Of a stretch of DNA of 50,903 nt, positions 38,315 through 45,410 are shown one piece after another. The translations under genes were made by a program, and so were the position numbers. Origin of the DNA: Prochlorococcus sp. AG-412-C21 (lineage in GTDB: Bacteria; Cyanobacteriota; Cyanobacteriia; PCC-6307; Cyanobiaceae); assembly GCA_003214975.1 (NCBI GenBank), contig QCKZ01000004.1:1-50903 (forward strand), written 5' to 3'. Within the stretch, counting starts at the first letter, position 1. Each line of letters begins with the position of its first letter. The notes under the pieces were generated by a model. It was not told the DNA's origin, did no database searches, and was given only the letters and a program-made list of their open reading frames with translations.

Positions 38315-39063
38315 TGAATAATAAATCTCTCCTAAATTTAATTGATATTACTGTTAGTTTTGAAGGTTTTTTAGCACTTAACAAGCTTAATTTGAATTTA
38401 CTTAAAGGAGAATTAAGAGCTGTAATTGGACCCAATGGCGCCGGCAAAACAACATTCCTTGATGTAATAACTGGAAAAGTTAAACCAACAAAAGGTGAAG
38501 TAATTTTTAAAGGAAAATCATTAATAGGTCGAAAGGAGCATAAGATTGCTCGACTTGGAGTAGGTAGAAAGTTTCAAAGTCCAAGAATCTTTGAAAATCT
38601 AACAGTTAAAGAAAATCTTGAAATATCTGTAACAACTCCTAAAAGTCCCTTAAACCTCATAAATAAAAAGATTAAAAATGATCAGCTTGATGAGATAGAA
38701 CGTCTTATGAAAATTGTTAATTTATCTCAAAGAGTCAATTCAAAAGCGGGTTCTTTGTCTCATGGCCAAAAACAATGGCTTGAAATAGCCATGTTAGTAG
38801 GGCAGAAGCCAGATTTAATGCTGGTAGATGAACCTGTTGCAGGCTTAACTGATGAAGAGACTGATCTTACTGCTGATTTATTAAAATCTTTATCTGGAGA
38901 AAATACTGTTGTTGTAATAGACCACGATATGGAATTCATAAGAAGACTTGAAAGTAACGTTTCAGTATTAAATCAAGGAACAGTACTATGTGAGGGGACG
39001 ATGGAAACTATACAAAAAGACAAAAAAGTGATTGATGTTTATTTAGGAAGACCTGAGGATTAG
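38314..39063 (+). CDS. urtD: Urea ABC transporter ATPase UrtD
   Basis: 249 residues, LivG type: Walker A GPNGAGKTTF (about 36-45), signature LSHGQKQWLE (an H replaces the first G of LSGGQ, common in UrtD), Walker B LMLVDEPVAGL. Powers urea uptake with UrtE. urtE starts two bases after its stop. Confidence 0.96.
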   Translation: MNNKSLLNLIDITVSFEGFLALNKLNLNLLKGELRAVIGPNGAGKTTFLDVITGKVKPTKGEVIFKGKSLIGRKEHKIARLGVGRKFQSPRIFENLTVKENLEISVTTPKSPLNLINKKIKNDQLDEIERLMKIVNLSQRVNSKAGSLSHGQKQWLEIAMLVGQKPDLMLVDEPVAGLTDEETDLTADLLKSLSGENTVVVIDHDMEFIRRLESNVSVLNQGTVLCEGTMETIQKDKKVIDVYLGRPED

Positions 39064-39065
39064 CT

Positions 39066-39776
39066 ATGGAAAATTTGCTGGAAATTAAATCATTAAATAC
39101 TTATTATGGCGAGAGTCATATTCTTAGAGATGTTGATTTAAATGTTAAATCAGGAGAAATGGTTTGTTTAATTGGTAGAAATGGTGTTGGCAAAACAACT
39201 TTATTGAAATCACTTATTGGTTTGTTAAAACAAAAAAAAGGCGATATTTATTTGATTGGTAAAAATATAAATAGAAAGGCACCTCATCAGAGGGCTAGAC
39301 AAGGGATGGCTTACGTACCTCAAGGGCGAGAAATTATTCCTTACTTATCAGTTGAAGAGAACCTGATGTTAGGAATGGAGTCTCTGCCAGGTGGATTATC
39401 TAAGAACAGGAAAATAGATCCATTTATTTATGACCTATTCCCAATCCTAAAAGACTTTCTACAAAGAAAGGGAGGAGATCTTAGTGGAGGGCAACAACAA
39501 CAACTAGCTATTGCAAGAGCATTGTTAGGCAAACCTAAATTACTATTACTTGACGAACCAACTGAAGGTATTCAGCCAAATATAGTTTTAGATATTGAAA
39601 ATGCAATCAATCAGATAATAAGAGATACAGGAATTGGTGTTTTATTAGTTGAACAACACTTACATTTTGTTAGGCAAGCACATAGATATTATGCAATGCA
39701 ACGCGGAGGCATTGTTGCCAGCGGGAATACTAGTGAGTTAAGTCAAGCAGTTATAGACAAATTCTTAAGTGTTTAA
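39066..39776 (+). CDS. urtE: Urea ABC transporter ATPase UrtE
   Basis: 236 residues, LivF type: Walker A GRNGVGKTTLLKSL, signature LSGGQQQQLAIARAL, Walker B LLLLDEPTEGIQPNIV, switch VEQHL. Last gene of the urt operon; AT-rich DNA with only weak pairing follows. Confidence 0.96.
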   Translation: MENLLEIKSLNTYYGESHILRDVDLNVKSGEMVCLIGRNGVGKTTLLKSLIGLLKQKKGDIYLIGKNINRKAPHQRARQGMAYVPQGREIIPYLSVEENLMLGMESLPGGLSKNRKIDPFIYDLFPILKDFLQRKGGDLSGGQQQQLAIARALLGKPKLLLLDEPTEGIQPNIVLDIENAINQIIRDTGIGVLLVEQHLHFVRQAHRYYAMQRGGIVASGNTSELSQAVIDKFLSV

Positions 39777-39812
39777 ATAGATTATTATTTTAAATTAACT
39801 AGATAATTTTTT

Positions 39813-39992
39813 TTATTTTTCACATCTTATAAGGTCAATACTATTTGGATGTTCATTAATATACTTATTAAATTCCATCGCTAGTGTTCTAGCTTCGTAA
39901 GCATCAAAAGCATAAAAACAATTTTCTAATCTTATATTTTGAAAGTCACGATAATGAACAGTATATGGCTTCAAAGTATTATTTATATTCAT
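39813..39992 (-). CDS. 59-residue soluble protein, unknown
   Basis: ATG to TAA. MNINNTLKPYTVHYRDFQ then FYAFDAYEARTLAMEFNKYI looks like a small alpha-beta protein; Tyr, Asp and Glu are well distributed and the frame has good coding character. I recall similar short proteins in picocyanobacteria and their phages but cannot name a family. Convergent with urtE. Confidence 0.6.
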   Translation of the reverse strand: MNINNTLKPYTVHYRDFQNIRLENCFYAFDAYEARTLAMEFNKYINEHPNSIDLIRCEK

Positions 39993-40128
39993 TTTTATTT
40001 GCTAAAAAGCAATTAGTTTATATTTCAAGAATGCATATGTTTAAAATAAAAAGTATATCTTTTGTTGTTATCAATATATATTGGCTTTAATTATGTATTT
40101 AAAGACACTTTTAAATATAGAAAAGTAA

Positions 40129-40245
40129 TTAATCTCTTTCTTTTTTATTTTTAGAATCTTGCTTGTTACCTTCTATTAAAAAAACAAATTTGGATAAAAT
40201 ATATCCAAAAATAGGAACCCAAATCTTTTCATATAAAAATTTCAT
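40129..40245 (-). CDS. 38-residue peptide, one possible membrane segment
   Basis: ATG to TAA: MKFLYEKIWVPIFGYILSKF followed by a Lys/Asp-rich tail. Hydrophobic, aromatic first half could insert in or lie on a membrane. Only the open frame and composition support it; the next gene upstream ends nine bases away on the same strand. Confidence 0.4.
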   Translation of the reverse strand: MKFLYEKIWVPIFGYILSKFVFLIEGNKQDSKNKKERD

Positions 40246-40253
40246 AAAAGATA

Positions 40254-40427
40254 TTAAGCAGCTAATGAATCGTTATCACTAAATTCAGTTGTTTTAACAA
40301 GCCTTAAATAAATTGAATTAAATAAATGTTGCATAAGTAAAAAATCTAGTTCCCCTTTTAATAAATCAACATCATCATTAAGTAGATCGTCAACAAAATC
40401 ATCAAAAGTATCTGAAATAGGATTCAC
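40254..40427 (-). CDS. 57-residue acidic helical protein, unknown
   Basis: GTG start, reads NPISDTFDDFVDDLLNDDVD then LLMQHLFNSIYLRLVKTTEF. The N-terminal half is very acidic; the middle is a predicted amphipathic helix. No recognisable family. It sits nine bases upstream of the 38-residue frame on the same strand, so the two may form a unit. Confidence 0.5.
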   Translation of the reverse strand: MNPISDTFDDFVDDLLNDDVDLLKGELDFLLMQHLFNSIYLRLVKTTEFSDNDSLAA

Positions 40428-40681
40428 AATTAGAATTTTATTTTTGTCATTATCCTCTCATCAACATTAAAAGTCAACAAAATATACAAATGAAGATAAT
40501 TTCCACGGGATTTAGAAATGGATTGATTCTTAGTTTATTAAAATATAATTTTTATTTCTTTGATGGTACTTTGATAAAGAATCATTGAAAAACGACTTTA
40601 GAATTTCAAAAAATAAAAATTCAAATAAAGAATAGAAGCAAACAAAAAAATATATTTAAAATTAAACTAAGGGTCTTTGAA
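40428..40681. other. Gene-poor AT-rich spacer
   Basis: About 250 bases with no frame that I believe codes. A 32-codon plus-strand frame (from 40490) exists but lacks a ribosome site and has no distinctive composition. No tRNA, hairpin terminator or repeat seen. Confidence 0.5.
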
Positions 40682-40864
40682 TTAAACTTCAGTTATCTTG
40701 CTCTTCTTAATTTTATATCTCTCCTTATTAGTATTATCAAAACGACGATGCAAATATTTTCTAAAAAAAAATTTAAAGAAACCATCTTCAATCCATTTAA
40801 TTAATTTATAGCAAGATTATTGATGTGCCAATTTATAAAGATTAACAAAAAGTTTTTTATACAT
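40682..40864 (-). pseudogene. 60-codon basic protein gene with an in-frame TAA at codon 16
   Basis: From ATG 40864 the frame reads MYKKLFVNLYKLAHQ, then TAA (plus strand 40817-40819), then stays open for 44 codons with a coherent basic sequence (CYKLIKWIEDGFFKFFFRKY, LHRRFDNTNKERYKIKKSK) to TAA. The same frame on both sides of the stop suggests a point mutation in a small membrane-surface or nucleic-acid-binding protein, or a read error. A perfect 16-base palindrome lies seven bases upstream of the ATG. Confidence 0.55.
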
Positions 40865-40870
40865 AATAAA

Positions 40871-40886
40871 ATTACTAATTAGTAAT
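40871..40886. repeat. Perfect 16-base palindrome ATTACTAATTAGTAAT
   Basis: Self-complementary over all 16 bases, lying between two leftward small genes, seven bases before the start of the interrupted gene. Could be an operator for a dimeric regulator. Chance is possible given the AT content. Confidence 0.45.
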
Positions 40887-40903
40887 GTGACTTTAGATAT
40901 AAA

Positions 40904-40937
40904 GAACTAATTTTAAAAATTATTTTTTAATTAGTTC
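40904..40937 (-). terminator. Hairpin over the stop of the 104-residue gene
   Basis: Nine-base arms GAACTAATT/AATTAGTTC with a 16-base AT loop. Read leftward it is followed by TTTATATC, a weak U-tract. It probably ends the message of the gene beginning at 41234. Confidence 0.45.
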
Positions 40938-41234
40938 GAAGTATCCATTTTTATTCAACAAGTACTTATCAAACCAAAGGCTTAATAGATTGTCTAATCC
41001 TATTCCATTCATTTTATTTAGTTGAGAAGTCTTATAGTCTGAAAGTGCAAGCAATAAATAAGGGAAAATCATATCTGAAACCCCTTTTGGGAGTTTTTCT
41101 AAAGGTACCCCATGAGCTCTATCCCATAAGATTTGCATATCCTGAGAAAACAAAGAACTCCAATAATTAAAGTTGCAATATAACTTTTCAGGAGGCAGAA
41201 GATTTATCGATAAAGTTTGGAAAGATGAATTCAT
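40920..41234 (-). CDS. 104-residue soluble protein, unknown
   Basis: Reads MNSSFQTLSINLLPPEKLYC, LWDRAHGVPLEKLPKG, IFPYLLLALSDYKTSQL and ends FDKYLLNKNGYFELIKK. Predicted mostly helical; no membrane span or signal. Not recognised; looks lineage-specific. A palindromic AGTG-N3-CACT site lies about 108 bases upstream, so it may be a target of the RHH-like protein encoded next to it. Confidence 0.6.
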   Translation of the reverse strand: MNSSFQTLSINLLPPEKLYCNFNYWSSLFSQDMQILWDRAHGVPLEKLPKGVSDMIFPYLLLALSDYKTSQLNKMNGIGLDNLLSLWFDKYLLNKNGYFELIKK

Positions 41235-41341
41235 AACAATTAAATATTTGATGGATTAATTGATTTTCAGGATTTGAAATGATAATAAATTATTTTTAAT
41301 GGATAACCCCCAAAAATAAATACAAATTAAATTTACCGCAC

Positions 41342-41352
41342 AGTGCTACACT
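41342..41352. promoter_or_regulatory. Palindrome AGTG-CTA-CACT (site C)
   Basis: Perfect inverted repeat in the gap between the RHH-like gene and the 104-residue gene. Its CACTT half-site is repeated exactly 10 bases later (41359-41363), one helical turn, a spacing often used by ribbon-helix-helix dimers. Confidence 0.5.
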
Positions 41353-41364
41353 TAACAACACTTC

Positions 41365-41763
41365 TTACATGTTATATTTATCCATCATTTCCTGAAATTT
41401 AAGGAAAGATAAAAACTTTTTATAAGTTTGTAAATCAAACTTATCCTGACTTGATCTATTTAAAAGGGTTGTTTTACCAGGATTTTTATTATTTACTAAT
41501 TTACTATTTAATGTCAATTTTTCATTAATTTCATTTTCGGTCGAATCTTCAATTAAATTGTCTGAATAATCTTTAATCTCAGGATTAGATTTGATTACTT
41601 TACCAGTTTTTTTGTTAAATATACCTCTTATAGAGAGTGCTTCCTCTACTAAAATACTGATTATTTTTGAATTACTTAAATTATTCTCTGTGCTCAATTT
41701 ATCAATTATTTCCCAAACATCTTCTCTTGGAATAAACCCAACTCTTTTTTTTTTTGTAGGCAT
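41365..41763 (-). CDS. Ribbon-helix-helix-like DNA-binding protein, putative regulator
   Basis: 132 residues. The first 50 (KKKRVGFIPREDVWEIIDKL, then STENNLSNSKIISILVEEAL) fit a short beta-strand plus two helices, the CopG/Arc ribbon-helix-helix plan, with a basic N-terminus for DNA contact. The rest is a polar Asn/Lys/Glu linker and a C-terminal helix (TYKKFLSFLKFQEMMDKYN). No toxin-like partner of normal size is adjacent. Two palindromes lie directly upstream and one downstream, consistent with autoregulation. The fold is inferred by eye, not by a profile search. Confidence 0.55.
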   Translation of the reverse strand: MPTKKKRVGFIPREDVWEIIDKLSTENNLSNSKIISILVEEALSIRGIFNKKTGKVIKSNPEIKDYSDNLIEDSTENEINEKLTLNSKLVNNKNPGKTTLLNRSSQDKFDLQTYKKFLSFLKFQEMMDKYNM

Positions 41764-41777
41764 CTAAAAATAAACTA

Positions 41778-41790
41778 AAGTACAGCACTT
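41778..41790. promoter_or_regulatory. Near-palindrome AAGTACAGCACTT (site A)
   Basis: Inverted repeat AAGT-N5-ACTT with one mismatch to AGTG-N3-CACT. Its end overlaps TTGACT (41789-41794), a -35 candidate for the divergent 49-residue gene. Its centre is 22 bases from site B, two helical turns. Confidence 0.5.
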
Positions 41791-41816
41791 GACTGTGATT
41801 AGTGTTGCACTATATT
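41789..41816 (+). promoter_or_regulatory. Candidate promoter TTGACT-N16-TATATT
   Basis: Plus-strand -35 and -10 elements at workable spacing, 24 bases before the 49-residue gene. Sites A and B cover both elements. On the other strand TATAGT (41814-41809) can serve the RHH-like gene. Confidence 0.4.
41800..41812. promoter_or_regulatory. Palindrome TAGTG-TTG-CACTA (site B)
   Basis: Perfect 5-base inverted repeat around three bases, in the divergent promoter between the RHH-like gene and the 49-residue gene and overlapping -10 candidates of both strands. Confidence 0.55.
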
Positions 41817-41839
41817 CATAATAAGTCAATTAAAGGCAA

Positions 41840-41989
41840 ATGATTTTACCGACAACCTTGTTTTTTGGTGTCCTTGGGTTACTTTTCTACACTTCTAAAA
41901 AGGAACTTTCTTTGGAGGATGAATCCCCTTTAGAAAATTCAAAAGATAATGATGATTTATATGAAGATTTGGAAGATCTATTTATTTAA
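41840..41989 (+). CDS. 49-residue peptide: membrane anchor plus acidic tail
   Basis: ATG preceded by AAAGG. Hydrophobic start MILPTTLFFGVLGLLFY (about 1-17), short basic turn TSKK, then a strongly acidic tail (EDESPLEN, DNDDLYEDLEDLF). One membrane anchor with the tail on the cytoplasmic side by the positive-inside rule. Divergent from the RHH-like gene and sharing its operator-like sites. Not recognised. Confidence 0.55.
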   Translation: MILPTTLFFGVLGLLFYTSKKELSLEDESPLENSKDNDDLYEDLEDLFI

Positions 41990-42079
41990 ATTCCTTATTA
42001 ATACTTAAGAACTTTGTTTCTTAACTAAAGATATACAAAACCTGAACCATAATTAGAATAAGAAAAAAATATAAAATCT

Positions 42080-42376
42080 ATGACAGTTCATCAAGATTAC
42101 GAAATAAAAATCAATCTAAATGAATTGATTGAGAAGAGAATTCCTTGCTGTGATTTACTTCATGCAGATCATTGTTTGACTGAAAAACAAGTGTCTGAAA
42201 TTGCACATGCCATTCGTATGGATTTAAATTTGCATGATCTTTATAAACAAGTAGATCAACACATCATTAACTATGTAAATGCTGCTGGTATAGATAACAA
42301 GGATCATTGGGTTGAGCCACATCTGCCAGATTTGGAGAGAGATTTAAAAGAAGAAGTTGGTATAGAATTTGATTAA
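42080..42376 (+). CDS. 98-residue acidic soluble protein, unknown
   Basis: MTVHQDYEIKINLNELIEKR, then CCDLLHADHCLTEKQVSEIA and a C-terminus rich in Asp/Glu/His. Three Cys and several His (CC...HADHC) could bind metal, but no known motif is matched. No signal or membrane span. Coding character is good. Function unknown. Confidence 0.65.
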   Translation: MTVHQDYEIKINLNELIEKRIPCCDLLHADHCLTEKQVSEIAHAIRMDLNLHDLYKQVDQHIINYVNAAGIDNKDHWVEPHLPDLERDLKEEVGIEFD

Positions 42377-42400
42377 TATTTTTTCCTTTTAAAAAAACTA

Positions 42401-42544
42401 TTAATATATGTATTTTTTTTCTAAATCATCTATTAATTTATAAATTCTTTTAGCTGATCTCTTTCTTTTCTTTAAAATTGAAAAAAATATAACTCCAATC
42501 AATACTATAAAAAAAGGAGTGAAAACTATAATTTCATAATTCAT
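42401..42544 (-). CDS. 47-residue single-span membrane peptide
   Basis: MNYEIIVFTPFFIVLIGVIF (span about 4-24) followed by a basic stretch LKKRKRSAKRIYKL and an acidic/aromatic end. A second ATG two codons upstream (42550) is equally possible. Converges on the 98-residue gene. Type of protein unknown; frame and topology are convincing. Confidence 0.55.
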   Translation of the reverse strand: MNYEIIVFTPFFIVLIGVIFFSILKKRKRSAKRIYKLIDDLEKKYIY

Positions 42545-42719
42545 GGCCATCAATTAAGAATCTACTATTATCTAAATTATTAAAAAGTTTGCCTCAATAA
42601 AATAGGTACTTTATACAAATAAGTTTAACTATAAACAATTAAGATTTTTTATCAAAAAGAGAAAGAGTGATTAATTTTTTATAAATTAAGTATTAAACAA
42701 ACTTAAATTATATAAGGTA
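42545..42719. other. Divergent spacer of 175 bases
   Basis: AT-rich DNA between two divergent micropeptide genes. No gene, tRNA or clear operator seen. Confidence 0.4.
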
Positions 42720-42902
42720 ATGATTAATTATTTCGCCTTAACTATTAACGAAATGGGAATTGGTAAAATAGAGTTATTCGTTATTGCATCAGTGATTTTA
42801 TTATTTCCAATAATGTTTGTTTATGCATCTATAAACCTTGATACTAAAGGTATTTTCGAGTGGATGATGGAGAAACCTGATGATTGGATAGGAAGAAAAT
42901 AA
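42720..42902 (+). CDS. 60-residue single-span membrane peptide
   Basis: Short N-terminal segment MINYFALTINEMGIGK, span about 17-38 (IELFVIASVILLFPIMFVYA), then FEWMMEKPDDWIGRK. Tryptophan-rich C-terminus facing the cytoplasm or stroma side. Weak ribosome site. Not recognised. Confidence 0.55.
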   Translation: MINYFALTINEMGIGKIELFVIASVILLFPIMFVYASINLDTKGIFEWMMEKPDDWIGRK

Positions 42903-42924
42903 GACTTTATCAATTTCCATATTT

Positions 42925-43266
42925 CTAATCAAATTCTAATTTTTCTAAAGCACTAATAGGAAAATCATAAATCTGGCAATTATTTTCTAAACCATTAACT
43001 ATTGAATTTTTTAGTAGAGAATAATCTATCAATTTATTGAGTTTATTATTTTTAAATTCCTTATTAGTTTCTCCAATAGCAAAAGCTAAAGCTCCTTCAT
43101 AAGAAATACCAAATTGGCTTGTGTTGCAAAAAGTTCTACTGAATTTATTAGAAATTTTTTTAGTATATTTTTCAAGGGATTTAGACGACATATCTAATGA
43201 GTAAGTTGGGCTACCGAAGATAACAAGCATAATTAAAATAAATATCGTAAAAATTCTTTTGATCAT
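42925..43266 (-). CDS. 113-residue secreted protein, unknown
   Basis: Signal peptide MIKRIFTIFILIMLVIFGSP, cleavage near 22-23 (TYS). The mature part is polar with two Cys (about 47 and 97) that could pair, and the segment GISYEGALAFAIGETNKEF. Probably periplasmic. Seen by memory as a picocyanobacterial hypothetical; no function. Confidence 0.65.
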   Translation of the reverse strand: MIKRIFTIFILIMLVIFGSPTYSLDMSSKSLEKYTKKISNKFSRTFCNTSQFGISYEGALAFAIGETNKEFKNNKLNKLIDYSLLKNSIVNGLENNCQIYDFPISALEKLEFD

Positions 43267-43629
43267 AATAATATTTCATAAATTGAAAATTTAATATAAT
43301 TTAGAATAAAATCTATCTGACTATATTTTATTAAAAATTATAAAATCAAAAATTTTTACATATAAAAAAAAGCATTCTATATTTTGGAATTCAAAAACTC
43401 TCTAAATGGTTATCTTAAAGTTTGAATTTTTTAGGAAATTTATTAAAAGAAGCCTAATAGTTTTTGGTCTAATTAATATCTAAAATAAACAACTACCAAA
43501 AAGCTTCTAGGGAATGAAATAAATAATTATCCAAAAATAAGTAAATTTATTATTAAAAATGTTTCCTAAGCTATGGAAATGTATTTGAACTTGAATTATT
43601 GTTTAATTAACAATTAAGATCAAAAACAT
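43267..43629. other. 363-base gene-free interval
   Basis: No credible frame in either strand. Contains one notable structure, a split inverted repeat (left arms AGAAGC 43448-43453 and TTTTTGGT 43461-43468; right arm ACCAAAAAGCTTCT 43495-43508), which could fold in RNA with a 7-base bulge. No other signal seen. Confidence 0.5.
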
Positions 43630-43824
43630 ATGGCATTACCAGAATTAATATATTCTCCTATTGATGGAGGAACAATACATAAATATGAAATTAGTGGTGG
43701 TAAAAGAAAATTCTTAAGATTTATAGGTTGCTATCTCGGTCAGTGCAATTTTCACAAAAATATTGATGATGCTAATGATTACATAAAAAATTTGAAGGCA
43801 TTACAAAAGATACAAAATTTATGA
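43630..43824 (+). CDS. 64-residue soluble protein, unknown
   Basis: Compact protein: MALPELIYSPIDGGTIHKYE, RKFLRFIGCYLGQCNFHK and a helical end NIDDANDYIKNLKALQK. Two Cys in GCYLGQC and nearby His may chelate a metal. No membrane segment. Lies 158 bases before the Rieske oxygenase gene on the same strand. Function unknown. Confidence 0.6.
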   Translation: MALPELIYSPIDGGTIHKYEISGGKRKFLRFIGCYLGQCNFHKNIDDANDYIKNLKALQKIQNL

Positions 43825-43982
43825 AATAAAGATAAATAAAAAGACAAGTAAATCATTATTTTTTAACAACGACATAATTATTGCTACAATTAATAGAGAA
43901 TTATATTTTTATGAGAAATTAATTATTTACTTGGGTTATAGTTCCGTTAGATAACTAGTTAATAAGAAAAAGAAATTAATTT

Positions 43983-45305
43983 ATGGAAAACAAACAAATT
44001 AATTTTTTTAAATCTAAAGATATAAATACCGTTCTTAAGCCTTTTAAGAAAGGATCTGTAGTAAAAATTGACTCGTTTGATATTAGAGAGAATCAACAAG
44101 ATTTAAATATAGGTTTATTTGGTTGGTATGCAATTTGTCCTTCAAAAGAACTAAAAATAAATACTCTACATTATTTTTCGCTTTATGATGAGCCTCTTGT
44201 CCTTTACAGAGATGAGTATAAAAATGTAAGGTGCATTAAAAATATTTGTCCTCATAGGGGTGCATCATTTTTTGGTGGCACCTTATCAAATGGTGTAATA
44301 ACTTGCCCTTATCACGGAGCTAAATTCTCATCTAAAGGAAATTGCCAAAATCTAGATCGAATAACTTGTAGCCATATAGTTGATAATAAATACGATAACT
44401 ACGCCAAAAAAATACATTTATCTCAATACAAAACTTTAGAAAAAGATGAATATATTTTTGTACATTTTTCAAAAAAATCCGAGACTGATTTAAATAATAT
44501 AAGTGAGGATTTACCTATAAGTAACTACCAATTATCTGATAATGGCTTTTCACATGAGGATTATGTATCAGAAGAGGTGTTGGTTGACTTCAAATGTGAT
44601 TGGTCAAGGATAATTGAAAATCACTTAGATATACTTCATCTTTTTTGGGTTCATGGGGATACAATTCCTGATAAAGATGTTAATAAAAACGTACTTGTTA
44701 GTTTTAATCAAAAAATTAATATTACTCCCAAATATATTGAAAGTATTTACTTCTACAAAAATGCTCCTTCAAAAGAATTTATCCGAATAAAATACATACC
44801 ACCAGGAAGGATATTAATTTATAAAGGAAATCCTTCGGCATGTCGATATTTACAAGTTCTAGATCATATTCCACTAGGAAATAATAAAGCAAGAGTAATA
44901 GTAAGACACTACAGGAAATTTTTAAAAAATAAATTCCTTAATAACCTCATATTATTTAAAGAGACTCAAAGAAAGATCTTTTATAAGATATTTGATGAGG
45001 ATTATATGATTTTAAAGACACAAACATATAATCATAAATTGGGATTTATTAAAAAAGATGAAATAAAATTATTGGGAGAAGACAGAATAATAAATTACTT
45101 TTGGAAATGGTATAAGAAGTCTGAAGATAAAGATAGCCCTTGGAAAAATATTAACAAAACTGAAAATCATACCGTATACGATAATGTGATATTGAAATAT
45201 CCCCCAGAGATTAAGAATTTAGAAGTTATAAATAATATAGATATTATCAGAAAAACACTTGTAAGATTTGCGGCTCCACTACTAATTTTTATGTTAATCA
45301 TATAA
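43983..45305 (+). CDS. Rieske non-heme iron oxygenase, PaO/CAO type
   Basis: 440 residues. Rieske 2Fe-2S motif C89-P-H91-X16-C108-P-Y-H111 (CPHRG...CPYHG). Mononuclear iron site D216-I-L-H219-L-F-W-V-H224 following EN, as in pheophorbide a and chlorophyllide a oxygenases. A C-terminal hydrophobic end (APLLIFMLII) serves as membrane anchor. Probably oxidises a tetrapyrrole or another ring compound on a membrane; substrate unknown. Four bases before a 33-residue membrane peptide and co-oriented with an ABC ATPase. Confidence 0.88.
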   Translation: MENKQINFFKSKDINTVLKPFKKGSVVKIDSFDIRENQQDLNIGLFGWYAICPSKELKINTLHYFSLYDEPLVLYRDEYKNVRCIKNICPHRGASFFGGTLSNGVITCPYHGAKFSSKGNCQNLDRITCSHIVDNKYDNYAKKIHLSQYKTLEKDEYIFVHFSKKSETDLNNISEDLPISNYQLSDNGFSHEDYVSEEVLVDFKCDWSRIIENHLDILHLFWVHGDTIPDKDVNKNVLVSFNQKINITPKYIESIYFYKNAPSKEFIRIKYIPPGRILIYKGNPSACRYLQVLDHIPLGNNKARVIVRHYRKFLKNKFLNNLILFKETQRKIFYKIFDEDYMILKTQTYNHKLGFIKKDEIKLLGEDRIINYFWKWYKKSEDKDSPWKNINKTENHTVYDNVILKYPPEIKNLEVINNIDIIRKTLVRFAAPLLIFMLII

Positions 45306-45308
45306 ATA

Positions 45309-45410
45309 ATGAAGAAAGTAAATAGACCTTCATGGTTGAATTGGCTTTATCTTTTTATTTTTATTTTGAGCTCAATTCAATTATTTATATTTTGGAGTAA
45401 TAAGTTTTAG
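45309..45410 (+). CDS. 33-residue single-span membrane peptide in the Rieske operon
   Basis: ATG to TAG: basic start MKKVNRPSW then a span of about 20 residues (LNWLYLFIFILSSIQLFIFW) and SNKF. The start is three bases after the oxygenase stop and the TAG overlaps the GTG of the ABC ATPase by one base, so coupling to both genes is strong. This arrangement makes it very likely real. Could be a small membrane subunit or docking peptide. Confidence 0.65.
   Translation: MKKVNRPSWLNWLYLFIFILSSIQLFIFWSNKF

Noticed and set aside
40490..40588. 32-codon plus-strand frame MKIISTGFRNGLILSLLKYN
   Set aside because: No ribosome site, no distinctive composition and no neighbour coupling; could easily be chance in AT-rich DNA.
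39777..43982. Prophage or integrated element
   Set aside because: No integrase, structural phage gene, att repeat or transposase found; only small unknown genes.
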